Shown one piece after another: positions 36,904-48,200 of a DNA stretch of 64,000 nt. Source of the DNA: JBAXTE01 sp963556065 (GTDB lineage Bacteria > Bacteroidota > Bacteroidia > Bacteroidales > WCHB1-69). Numbering within the stretch: position 1 is the first letter of the stretch; each line of letters starts with the position of its first letter. The position numbers and the translations under genes were made by a program. Under the pieces are notes generated by a model. That model had not been told where the DNA came from and ran no database searches. It saw nothing but the letters and a program-made list of their open reading frames with translations. Location: contig CAUVYH020000013.1 in NCBI GenBank assembly GCA_963556065.3, positions 229,882 through 293,881 of the forward strand, written 5' to 3'.

Positions 36904-37136
36904 TTGAGAAGTATTTTAAAGATTGAAGAGATTGAGGGGATTGAAAAAGATTGAGAGAGATTGAAGGGGGTTGGGAAGATTGAATTAGATTGAAGGGATT
37001 GAGAGAGATATAGGGAATTGAGGAATGTCTTTGTCATGCTGACTTCGGGAAGCATCTGTACCGACAAAGCCGTTAGGAGACAGATTGAGAGAGATTGAAG
37101 GGATTGAAAGAGATTGAATTAGATTGAGGGGATGGT
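36901..37136 (+). repeat. GATTGAA-type purine-rich tract C (before cas1)
   Basis: About fifteen units, for example AGATTGAAGAGATTGAGGGG, starting in the stop codon of the cas4 remnant. It is interrupted at 37017-37090 by hairpin element copy 2 and ends about 30 nt before the cas1 ATG. Confidence 0.8.
37017..37090 (+). repeat. Hairpin element, copy 2, embedded in tract C
   Basis: Same layout as 28795-28870: ATTGAGGAATG, then CTTTGTCATGCTGACTTCGG... to ...CCGACAAAGC and GACAGATTGAG. It is largely identical in the core and diverged at the right flank. Confidence 0.75.
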
Positions 37137-37164
37137 TGAACTGATCGTATAATAAATTAGAATC

Positions 37165-38181
37165 ATGAAGAAGACATATTATTTATTTAATCCGGGATTG
37201 ATGGAACGAAAGGATAATACGCTAAAGTTTACTCCTTTGGTTGAAAACAGTTTGGGTGTTGAACACGAAGGTCAGCCCCGGTATTTACCGGTGGAAAACA
37301 TCAGCGACCTGTACGTTTTCGGTTCGCTTACGGCAAAAAGTTCCCTGTATAATTTTCTAGGCCAAAACGATATTGCTGTTCATTTCTTTGATTATTACGA
37401 AAACTACACCGGCTCGTTTATGCCTCGCGATTTTCTCTTGTCGGGGAAGATGCTTCTGGCTCAAACCAAGGCCTTTCAAGATAAGAAGAAAAGGATTCTC
37501 ATCGCCCGCAAGTTTATCGAAGGCGCCGCATATAATATGATTAAAAATCTTCGCTACTATAATAACCGCGGAAAAGAGCTGGATTACATGATTGCCCAAA
37601 TTGAAAAGTTTTCGGAACTGATTCCGACGGCTCAGGCCGTAGATGAGCTCATGGGCATCGAAGGCAATATCCGCCAAACTTATTATCAGGCATTCGATCT
37701 GATTCTGAATGATTTTGATATGGGAAACCGCACCAAACAACCGCCTCAAAACGAGGTAAATGCACTGATTTCGTTTGGCAACATGATGTGCTACAGCCAA
37801 TGCTTACGAGCCATTCATCAAACCCAGCTCAACCCTACCATCAGCTATCTGCATTCTCCTGGCGAACGCCGCTATTCCTTATCTCTCGATGTTTCGGAAA
37901 TCTTTAAACCCATTCTTGTGGACAGGATTATTTTTAAAGTCCTGAATAAAAAAGAGATACAAGAAAAACACTTCGACAAAAAACTGAATAAATGCCTTTT
38001 GAATGAAGCCGGTAAAAAGATTTTCGTCCAAGCTTTTGAAGAACGACTTACCGAAACTATCCAACACCGAACGCTAAAACGAAGTGTAAGCTACAAACAT
38101 CTGATCAAACTGGAATGCTACAAATTAAGCAAACATTTACTCGAAATGGAAGAATATAAACCTTTTAAAATGTGGTGGTAG
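37165..38181 (+). CDS. cas1: CRISPR-associated endonuclease/integrase Cas1
   Basis: 338 aa, type I-B Cas1. N-terminal beta domain (YYLFNPGLMERKDNTLKF; ISDLYVFGSLTAKSSLYNFL). C-terminal helical domain with the three metal ligands: Glu in LMGIEGNIRQTYY, His in TISYLHSPGERRYSLSLD and the acidic residue in DVSEIFKP. It integrates prespacers at the leader end of the array with Cas2. It ends K-M-W-W-stop directly in front of tract D. Confidence 0.95.
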   Translation: MKKTYYLFNPGLMERKDNTLKFTPLVENSLGVEHEGQPRYLPVENISDLYVFGSLTAKSSLYNFLGQNDIAVHFFDYYENYTGSFMPRDFLLSGKMLLAQTKAFQDKKKRILIARKFIEGAAYNMIKNLRYYNNRGKELDYMIAQIEKFSELIPTAQAVDELMGIEGNIRQTYYQAFDLILNDFDMGNRTKQPPQNEVNALISFGNMMCYSQCLRAIHQTQLNPTISYLHSPGERRYSLSLDVSEIFKPILVDRIIFKVLNKKEIQEKHFDKKLNKCLLNEAGKKIFVQAFEERLTETIQHRTLKRSVSYKHLIKLECYKLSKHLLEMEEYKPFKMWW

Positions 38182-38378
38182 GGGATTGAGAGGATTGGAG
38201 AAAAGATTGAGGGAGAGATTGGCTAGATTGAAGGGATTGTAAGGAAAGATTGAAGAAAGATTGGGGAGATTGAAGGGATTGTAAGGAGAGATTGAAGAAA
38301 GATTGAGGAGATTGAAGGGAAATTGGAGAAAAGATTGAGGGGAGATTGAGGGGATTGGGGGGATTGAGGGGACTTTTT
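38182..38378 (+). repeat. GATTGAA-type purine-rich tract D (between cas1 and the S23-like gene)
   Basis: The longest tract, nearly 200 nt of purine-rich GATTGA/GATTGG units, starting 0-2 nt after the cas1 stop. It includes an internal direct duplication of about 45 nt (from about 38225 and about 38270, each with GATTGTAAGGA). Confidence 0.85.
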
Positions 38379-38400
38379 TATGAATTAAATTTTTTGAAGC

Positions 38401-38769
38401 ATGGAAAATAATGAATGGATTAAATACAAAATTGACATCAGAGACCGTCTTAAAGCATTTTCGTTAAAGATTCTGGAGATTTCTGAAAAAATTCCTGAAA
38501 CTACTCGTGGTAGGGTGATAAATTATCAAATCACAAAATCAGGGACATCAGTGTATGCAAATTACAGAGCCGCATTGCGTGCGAGATCAAAAGCTGAATT
38601 CTATAGTAAATTATGCATATCAGTGGAAGAAGCAGACGAAACGGAAATGTGGATTGAATTGTTGATAAGTTCAAATATCCTTAATACCAATCAATTGAAA
38701 AATATTCACGAAGAAATACTCGAAATTCTGAAAGTTCTGTCCAGCATGAGAAAAAAATTAAACAATTAA
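38401..38769 (+). CDS. Four-helix-bundle (S23-type) protein
   Basis: 122 aa. It matches the 23S rRNA intervening-sequence-protein / four-helix-bundle family: LKAFSLKILEISEKIPETTR, VINYQITKSGTSVYANYRAA, RARSKAEFYSKLCISVEEAD and ETEMWIELLISSNIL. Such proteins are encoded in rRNA intervening sequences or as solitary genes. Molecular role unknown. Here it separates cas1 from cas2, which are normally adjacent, and it lies directly after tract D. It looks like an insertion into the operon. Confidence 0.85.
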   Translation: MENNEWIKYKIDIRDRLKAFSLKILEISEKIPETTRGRVINYQITKSGTSVYANYRAALRARSKAEFYSKLCISVEEADETEMWIELLISSNILNTNQLKNIHEEILEILKVLSSMRKKLNN

Positions 38770-38821
38770 AACTCAATTTTCTAACTAATACGAACCTAAT
38801 CAATCACATAAATCTAAAAAA

Positions 38822-39082
38822 ATGTATATCATCTTGGTTTACGATATTGGCGAAAAACGGGTAGGTAAAATGTTGAAATTGTGCCGACAATATTTGAATT
38901 GGATACAAAATTCAGTTTTCGAAGGAGAACTAACCGAAGTAAAGCTAAAAGAATTAACTTTGAAAGCAGAAAAGCTGATGAAAGAGGACGATAGCCTGAT
39001 TCTTTTTAAAAGTAAAAACGAGAAATGGCTCGAGAAGGAGATCGTTGGAAAAGAGCGCAGTAGTGTCGATAATTTTCTTTAA
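38822..39082 (+). CDS. cas2: CRISPR-associated protein Cas2
   Basis: 86 aa ferredoxin-fold protein that forms the Cas1-Cas2 integrase. It starts MYIILVYDIGEKRVGKMLKL (conserved Tyr-Asp), then YLNWIQNSVFEGELTEVKL. The C-terminal strand that binds Cas1 is present (SLILFKSKNEKWLEKEIVG). It is the last protein gene before the leader; no overlap with the upstream gene (52-nt gap). Confidence 0.93.
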   Translation: MYIILVYDIGEKRVGKMLKLCRQYLNWIQNSVFEGELTEVKLKELTLKAEKLMKEDDSLILFKSKNEKWLEKEIVGKERSSVDNFL

Positions 39083-39293
39083 CGAGTTGTCGGTGATGCC
39101 GTTTGTCGGTAGAATTGAAATAAAATTACCCGCCATAGTTCTTTGACATACTGAAAATCAATATATTAATATAGTTGTCGATAAACGGGTGTTTTTATAC
39201 AATTACACATCGACGACTTTTGATCAAAAAAAGTGTATCTTTGCAAAAAATAAACGGCTGGTAATCAGCATTTTTTTTGAGTCGAGCAAACGG
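39083..39293 (+). promoter_or_regulatory. CRISPR leader
   Basis: 211 nt, AT-rich, between cas2 and the first repeat. It contains a Bacteroidota -7 box TATCTTTG at 39236-39243, about 50 nt before the first repeat, so transcription of the array runs on the plus strand from here. A T8 run at 39271-39278 lies between promoter and first repeat. Confidence 0.75.
39236..39243 (+). promoter_or_regulatory. -7 box of the array promoter
   Basis: TATCTTTG fits TAnnTTTG. No well-spaced -33 TTTG is evident (one at 39219-39222 is too close). Confidence 0.55.
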
Positions 39294-42200
39294 CTTCCAA
39301 TCGCACCTTAGAGGAATTGAAATCTGTTTCAATCATCTTTTCGGCATAATCGGCAGGATACTTCCAATCGCACCTTAGAGGAATTGAAATCGAGGTCCTG
39401 GCGGTTATTAGTAACCGAGCAAATCTGCTTCCAATCGCACCTTAGAGGAATTGAAATCGAAAACAGCGTATCGTCCGAAGAAATATTGGTGAGCTTCCAA
39501 TCGCACCTTAGAGGAATTGAAATTGCTGTCCGAATCGTTTGTAAAAGCCGGTACTGTATTCTTCCAATCGCACCTTAGAGGAATTGAAATCACGTTTACG
39601 GTTGTCTATCAAAATAGATCCAGCCCTTCCAATCGCACCTTAGAGGAATTGAAATTTTTTTTCCAAAAAGGCTCTACGATCTGCAACTTCGGCTTCCAAT
39701 CGCACCTTAGAGGAATTGAAATAGTTTTCGCACTTCGAGCAGGAATGTTTGGCTAAGCTCTTCCAATCGCACCTTAGAGGAATTGAAATCGGTAAAAATA
39801 CTTCAAACCTTAGCGGAACCGATCTTCCAATCGCACCTTAGAGGAATTGAAATAAGGTTGAATGTTTGGAATTAACCAAAACATTACCAGCTTCCAATCG
39901 CACCTTAGAGGAATTGAAATAAATTGATCGGGCTGGTATTGGTTTGTTCGTTGCACTTCCAATCGCACCTTAGAGGAATTGAAATAGAGCAGGTTCTTGA
40001 ACTAATAAAAAAACAACAGACTTCCAATCGCACCTTAGAGGAATTGAAATAAGGTTGATCCTATTCGTGAAGACTCCATGACGGCTTCCAATCGCACCTT
40101 AGAGGAATTGAAATTCGGATGATATCGCTCGAACGCCAACTATCTGCCAACTTCCAATCGCACCTTAGAGGAATTGAAATTTAGGTAAGCCGTTCGCTCA
40201 AATGCTATCAATAGACTTCCAATCGCACCTTAGAGGAATTGAAATATGAATTCATATAATTGGTAACTCTAGCAGCGGAACTTCCAATCGCACCTTAGAG
40301 GAATTGAAATATATCAAATCGTTTAGTTCTGGGTCGTTCTGTTTCTTCCAATCGCACCTTAGAGGAATTGAAATCAAAACAACACTTTATACAGATTTTG
40401 ACAATAGGCCTTCCAATCGCACCTTAGAGGAATTGAAATCTAAGTCCGCATACACAGAATGCTTTATTCCGATTGCTTCCAATCGCACCTTAGAGGAATT
40501 GAAATACAGTTGAGGTTAAAGAAGAAATTGTGAAAGCATCGCTTCCAATCGCACCTTAGAGGAATTGAAATTATAAATAGAAATAATGAACCAAATCAGA
40601 AACACGCTTCCAATCGCACCTTAGAGGAATTGAAATTTACTGTTGATATCCGCCGTGGTATCGCCCAACATGCTTCCAATCGCACCTTAGAGGAATTGAA
40701 ATTTCATACTGTTTTGTTATATCGCTACCTAAAAACGCTTCCAATCGCACCTTAGAGGAATTGAAATATTTTAACGAAGTGGATTCTGTTAATATCCCTT
40801 TCACTTCCAATCGCACCTTAGAGGAATTGAAATCGGAATAATATTTCTTTTTTTAACATAGCTAATCCTTCCAATCGCACCTTAGAGGAATTGAAATTTC
40901 GTAGATTGTTTTCATTTGTTTTGTGTTTTAACTTCCAATCGCACCTTAGAGGAATTGAAATCTCCAAAAAAACGCACTGATTTTGTTTTGTAATTATCTT
41001 CCAATCGCACCTTAGAGGAATTGAAATGTAGTTTTCATTTTTATTATTATTCGGGTTAAATCCTTCCAATCGCACCTTAGAGGAATTGAAATGATTTTAG
41101 AGGACGGATCGCTCGAAACTTATGCGGGCTTCCAATCGCACCTTAGAGGAATTGAAATAATGAAAGTCTTCAACTATAAGAATGTTACCACAAACTTCCA
41201 ATCGCACCTTAGAGGAATTGAAATAACAAAGAACTGTTTAAAATATTTGACAGGTTTGAACTTCCAATCGCACCTTAGAGGAATTGAAATAATATATTAG
41301 CCGATTGCCTTATTCCAGAGATCCCTTCCAATCGCACCTTAGAGGAATTGAAATTTGCATTGCCTTCTGTTTCAGCTTTTTCGTATGCGCGCTTCCAATC
41401 GCACCTTAGAGGAATTGAAATCTCAATGGTAAAACCGTTGGCATCAGAAGCCTTTTTCTTCCAATCGCACCTTAGAGGAATTGAAATAAGGATAACCAGT
41501 TGGCAAAAAAAGCAGCACTTCTGCTCTTCCAATCGCACCTTAGAGGAATTGAAATCCGTGAAAGGATTAATTTCTGAGGGTTCAAAAGGCCTTCCAATCG
41601 CACCTTAGAGGAATTGAAATCCCAAAGCATACGATCAAATTTACCGAGTTCAACAAGACTTCCAATCGCACCTTAGAGGAATTGAAATTTGGTATGATGG
41701 GTAATAATCGGCCATGAAATCGACTTCCAATCGCACCTTAGAGGAATTGAAATTGCAGATATTGTTGAAGTCCTTATATTCTTCCCCGGCTTCCAATCGC
41801 ACCTTAGAGGAATTGAAATACTAAAGACTTGATGCTATTCGAAGAAATTGAAGCTTCCAATCGCACCTTAGAGGAATTGAAATTCGTAATTGTATGAATA
41901 CGAATTACCAGAAAGAGTGACTTCCAATCGCACCTTAGAGGAATTGAAATCAAACACCGTCCTGATCTTGATCAGAAATTACCAAACTTCCAATCGCACC
42001 TTAGAGGAATTGAAATCTCATAGGTTCGTGCAGTTTGATAATTTTTCTCACTTCCAATCGCACCTTAGAGGAATTGAAATTGCTTGACGCACTACTTAGC
42101 TTCGCCGAGTGCATGCTTCCAATCGCACCTTAGAGGAATTGAAATTCTGGTGGATGGCGTGCTTGTTTTCGTCCAACCCTGCTTCCAATCGCACCTTAGA

Positions 42201-45200
42201 GGAATTGAAATCCAGTTGTTCCGATATTATCCTCACTGCCGCTACCCTTCCAATCGCACCTTAGAGGAATTGAAATTTTCGAGAGGCGCATCATTTCGTT
42301 TTCCCATGCCGGCTTCCAATCGCACCTTAGAGGAATTGAAATAACTATCTCTCCTTTTAATCCATTTAATAAAAGATTACTTCCAATCGCACCTTAGAGG
42401 AATTGAAATGTTACAACCGCTATAAATACGACCTTTCGAACCCTCCTTCCAATCGCACCTTAGAGGAATTGAAATGAAACTGAAAAGGGATGTTGCTTCC
42501 GGAGTTCCAGCCTTCCAATCGCACCTTAGAGGAATTGAAATTTAATATACAATAACCGCAAGTGGGGGCTGTGTGCCTTCCAATCGCACCTTAGAGGAAT
42601 TGAAATATTATTATTGCGATCATTAATTTGAGTCATAAGAACTTCCAATCGCACCTTAGAGGAATTGAAATTTCGTCAAGAATAAACTCCCTGCCATCGT
42701 TTTGCCTTCCAATCGCACCTTAGAGGAATTGAAATAAATATTTGTCATCGTTCATTTCAAACAGGCCGCGCCTTCCAATCGCACCTTAGAGGAATTGAAA
42801 TCCAGTTGTTCCGATATTATCCTCACTGCCGCTACCGTCTTCCAATCGCACCTTAGAGGAATTGAAATTCGTATTTTCAGAACGGAATAATCACCGTCAA
42901 GCAGCTTCCAATCGCACCTTAGAGGAATTGAAATTCGGCTATACTGTAGCGTTTATCAATACGGACATCTTCCAATCGCACCTTAGAGGAATTGAAATAG
43001 TTTAGTCATCTCAGCCATCGTTGGGATAAAGCCGGCTTCCAATCGCACCTTAGAGGAATTGAAATCGGGTTTTGAGGTGTCAAGATATACGGCGTACGGA
43101 CTTCCAATCGCACCTTAGAGGAATTGAAATACAGCTAAAGTAGTTACACTCGATATTTTTCAAATACTTCCAATCGCACCTTAGAGGAATTGAAATTGCG
43201 TAACGGCCGTAGCTGTTGTTTGGCTTGATGACTTCCAATCGCACCTTAGAGGAATTGAAATCTCATGCCACCGCCACGCAGGCCACGTTGTTTGTCTTCC
43301 AATCGCACCTTAGAGGAATTGAAATACGTTAGCGGTAATTATAAGAACAGCTTCGTCCACTTCCAATCGCACCTTAGAGGAATTGAAATAAAAAAACAAA
43401 AATAGAATGTGTAGGTACAAAAAACTTCCAATCGCACCTTAGAGGAATTGAAATTCTTTTTTTGGAGCTAGACCAAATTGAGTTACTTTCTTCCAATCGC
43501 ACCTTAGAGGAATTGAAATGATATTCCGCAAGTTTTTAAAGTTTCTGAATTATTGGCTTCCAATCGCACCTTAGAGGAATTGAAATATATTTTTCAAGCG
43601 CCTTTGTCTTCTTATCCCATTCTTCCAATCGCACCTTAGAGGAATTGAAATCAAGAATCATTGTTGCCGGATTTGGAGCGGCTTTTGACTTCCAATCGCA
43701 CCTTAGAGGAATTGAAATGATTCATGGTCATGTATCTTTTGCAAACTGAATATGACTTCCAATCGCACCTTAGAGGAATTGAAATGTTGGTAGCAAGCGG
43801 TGTAATAAATGCGCCAAGATACTTCCAATCGCACCTTAGAGGAATTGAAATGCAATAAGTACAGTTCTGTTTGCCGCTATTGCCATCCTTCCAATCGCAC
43901 CTTAGAGGAATTGAAATAGACTTCAAGAATGGCAACAGTTTGTTCCAAACTGACTTCCAATCGCACCTTAGAGGAATTGAAATATCGATTTGAACGCGTC
44001 AGACCCATCCGCCATCTTATCTTCCAATCGCACCTTAGAGGAATTGAAATTAGTTTTCGTTTGCGGGAACTTAGCTTTTGGCTGGCCCTTCCAATCGCAC
44101 CTTAGAGGAATTGAAATATATAATGTGCTTTGCATTGTAGCGGTGCACCAGGTCTTCCAATCGCACCTTAGAGGAATTGAAATGAAGAATACTTGTTTAA
44201 CGGGCAGTTTTCAAATCAATCTTCCAATCGCACCTTAGAGGAATTGAAATTCGATTTGCCGGCTAATACCAATCCTGCAAACGAAGCTTCCAATCGCACC
44301 TTAGAGGAATTGAAATACGAGTTGCGGAAAATAAGCAGGCGATCGTTGTAATCTTCCAATCGCACCTTAGAGGAATTGAAATAGCCTTCGGCATTTCGGG
44401 CAGAGCGTTTAATTTCGGCTTCCAATCGCACCTTAGAGGAATTGAAATAAATTTCCATCCACGGCAACGGAAATATTAAGTTTCTTCCAATCGCACCTTA
44501 GAGGAATTGAAATAAGGAATTGCCCTTAAGTGCCGAAACGATGAAAGGCTTCCAATCGCACCTTAGAGGAATTGAAATTTGAGAAAGCCGGCGGTATTAG
44601 CGTGTGAAAAGGCTTCCAATCGCACCTTAGAGGAATTGAAATCCTTTACGCACAGACGAATAAAAAAGACATTCCGCCTTCCAATCGCACCTTAGAGGAA
44701 TTGAAATGCGTTGTAGCTTTTTTAGTAGTAGACGACAAGAAAACTTCCAATCGCACCTTAGAGGAATTGAAATTACCCTATGAGCACAAGAAAAAGTTCG
44801 CGTAAATTATACTTCCAATCGCACCTTAGAGGAATTGAAATAAGTTTCATACACCCTTTCAACCGAAACTATGTCATCCTTCCAATCGCACCTTAGAGGA
44901 ATTGAAATGGACTAAAAGACGGCTTTGATTTGTTTTTGGAAATCTTCCAATCGCACCTTAGAGGAATTGAAATTGACAAAATAACAGCCTGATCTTTCAG
45001 CTATTTTACTCTTCCAATCGCACCTTAGAGGAATTGAAATTCAACTCCGCAACGGTAACGTGACTCTCATAATCCTTCCAATCGCACCTTAGAGGAATTG
45101 AAATGACATGCTTTCCATCACCTGGTTAAGCCCGAATAAATCTTCCAATCGCACCTTAGAGGAATTGAAATTCACCTGCGAAATAGGGTTTTCGATATAA

Positions 45201-48200
45201 TATTCCCTTCCAATCGCACCTTAGAGGAATTGAAATAAAGTTCATATACTTGAACTACTCGCCACGCACGGCCTTCCAATCGCACCTTAGAGGAATTGAA
45301 ATCTATAGATAGCCGGCATTCCATCGAAGGATGCTTCCTGCTTCCAATCGCACCTTAGAGGAATTGAAATGTGGCTAATTCTTCGCATCCTTTTTTTGCT
45401 TTATTCTTCCAATCGCACCTTAGAGGAATTGAAATATGGAATATACCGGAACAATGGCCGGCGGAAAAATCTTCCAATCGCACCTTAGAGGAATTGAAAT
45501 GGTGTTATACAACGAAAGCAATCGTTTCTTTTGCTCCTTCCAATCGCACCTTAGAGGAATTGAAATCATTTACCATACACCGGATGAACGTATGATTCTC
45601 CTTCCAATCGCACCTTAGAGGAATTGAAATGTAGTAATCAGGTTCTTTTTTCCGGCAGAAATTTCTCTTCCAATCGCACCTTAGAGGAATTGAAATAGCC
45701 TTCTCTGTTCTCATGCCTTTTCTTGTACTACTTCCAATCGCACCTTAGAGGAATTGAAATCCTGTTATAATTACTGTTTTATAATCACTGTAATTAACTT
45801 CCAATCGCACCTTAGAGGAATTGAAATTGGGATAATACAAGTCCCAGTTTGCTTTCTCTTCAGCTTCCAATCGCACCTTAGAGGAATTGAAATGAAGGCA
45901 TGGGCATCTATCTGCCAGTTTGCGCGGCTTCCAATCGCACCTTAGAGGAATTGAAATTGTTTATCGTTTTGAAAACCTGGATCGCTGACGTCGCCTTCCA
46001 ATCGCACCTTAGAGGAATTGAAATTCGTAATGCCCCTGACAAGTGTCAATATATGGCGGACTTCCAATCGCACCTTAGAGGAATTGAAATTTCTATCCGC
46101 TCGAACATGGTCATTATTGTGATTGCACTTCCAATCGCACCTTAGAGGAATTGAAATTCGACACGTGGTTTGGCAGTCCGGAAAGACGGACATCTTCCAA
46201 TCGCACCTTAGAGGAATTGAAATAGAAATTTAAGAGTAGAGTACCAGGAGAGTTTTAGAAACTTCCAATCGCACCTTAGAGGAATTGAAATAAAATACCA
46301 ACGGCGCAAAAGGTTTAGACGATGTGCTTCCAATCGCACCTTAGAGGAATTGAAATGCGGCTACAACTCCGGCAATGGCGTACGGATTAATTCTTCCAAT
46401 CGCACCTTAGAGGAATTGAAATAGAAAACTGTTTACAGTTGTAATCATGTTTTTTGACTTCCAATCGCACCTTAGAGGAATTGAAATTCGAGGTGTCATC
46501 GTGTTGAATGTAATTCGACATTCTTCCAATCGCACCTTAGAGGAATTGAAATCTATTATTTCTACGGCTACCGGGTTAATTGTAGGAACTTCCAATCGCA
46601 CCTTAGAGGAATTGAAATAATATACTTGTCAAACAAATCGTTCACTATCTTTTGTCTTCCAATCGCACCTTAGAGGAATTGAAATAATGTTTATCGAATC
46701 CGGAAAAGAAGAGCTGATGTACTTCCAATCGCACCTTAGAGGAATTGAAATCAATATAATCGGAACCATGACTTTTTACAAAAAAATCTTCCAATCGCAC
46801 CTTAGAGGAATTGAAATTCCTGAATTGATCGCGGGAATGGAGTGTAATCATGATCCTTCCAATCGCACCTTAGAGGAATTGAAATTTTGCAAGATTGGTA
46901 AATAGCGTTTCCCAATCATCTTGCTTCCAATCGCACCTTAGAGGAATTGAAATCGCTCAAAAAACTTAAAATCTGGCAGACTTTCTCTTCTTCCAATCGC
47001 ACCTTAGAGGAATTGAAATGGACAACATTCGAATACTACAACGGATATGTCTATTTCTTCCAATCGCACCTTAGAGGAATTGAAATTATTATCGAAGAAT
47101 CATTAAAAATAAATGTAATTCTTCCAATCGCACCTTAGAGGAATTGAAATGTATAAAATATAGAAAGGATCTTTTGATCGCTCCTATCTTCCAATCGCAC
47201 CTTAGAGGAATTGAAATAAAACTAAGGTCCTTTTTCTATCTTCACATCCTGCTTCCAATCGCACCTTAGAGGAATTGAAATTACCAAAACGGTATATTTA
47301 AAAGACACCACTACGCACTTCCAATCGCACCTTAGAGGAATTGAAATTTTTTTAATATGAACTTTTCCGATTCATCATGATCTTCCAATCGCACCTTAGA
47401 GGAATTGAAATCCCGATGTGGGCGGTATAAAGTGCACACCAATTTTCTTCCAATCGCACCTTAGAGGAATTGAAATTTTGGTAGCATTTGTGTTTGCAGC
47501 CCGGCGCTTTGTCTTCCAATCGCACCTTAGAGGAATTGAAATCGCTCATAATCTGCTTTGCGGTGAGCTCATCCCAACTTCCAATCGCACCTTAGAGGAA
47601 TTGAAATTCCACTGGCGATAGGTCCCACGCTTTGATAGAAGCTTCCAATCGCACCTTAGAGGAATTGAAATGATTAAAATCGTTTTTTACCGAATTCACC
47701 GGGGTTTCTTCCAATCGCACCTTAGAGGAATTGAAATGAAGCATCTTTAATTGATATGAATCCTCGGTACCGGCTTCCAATCGCACCTTAGAGGAATTGA
47801 AATTATCCCTTTGCGTCTCTTCGAAAAAGCTTTTTCACTTCCAATCGCACCTTAGAGGAATTGAAATAAAGTTCAGGCGTTGGCCGGCCGTGAAATCGGT
47901 GGTTCTTCCAATCGCACCTTAGAGGAATTGAAATACATTTCAAAATAACACTTACCTGTCCGCCGTGTTGCGCTTCCAATCGCACCTTAGAGGAATTGAA
48001 ATTGTGTTGGAATCCCTCGAGAAAAGAGATATACAGGCTTCCAATCGCACCTTAGAGGAATTGAAATTATCTCTGGAGCATCTGTAAAATCTCCACAACT
48101 TTCTTCCAATCGCACCTTAGAGGAATTGAAATGATATAAATGAAAGTAATACAACATTTTCTTTTAACTTCCAATCGCACCTTAGAGGAATTGAAATTTG

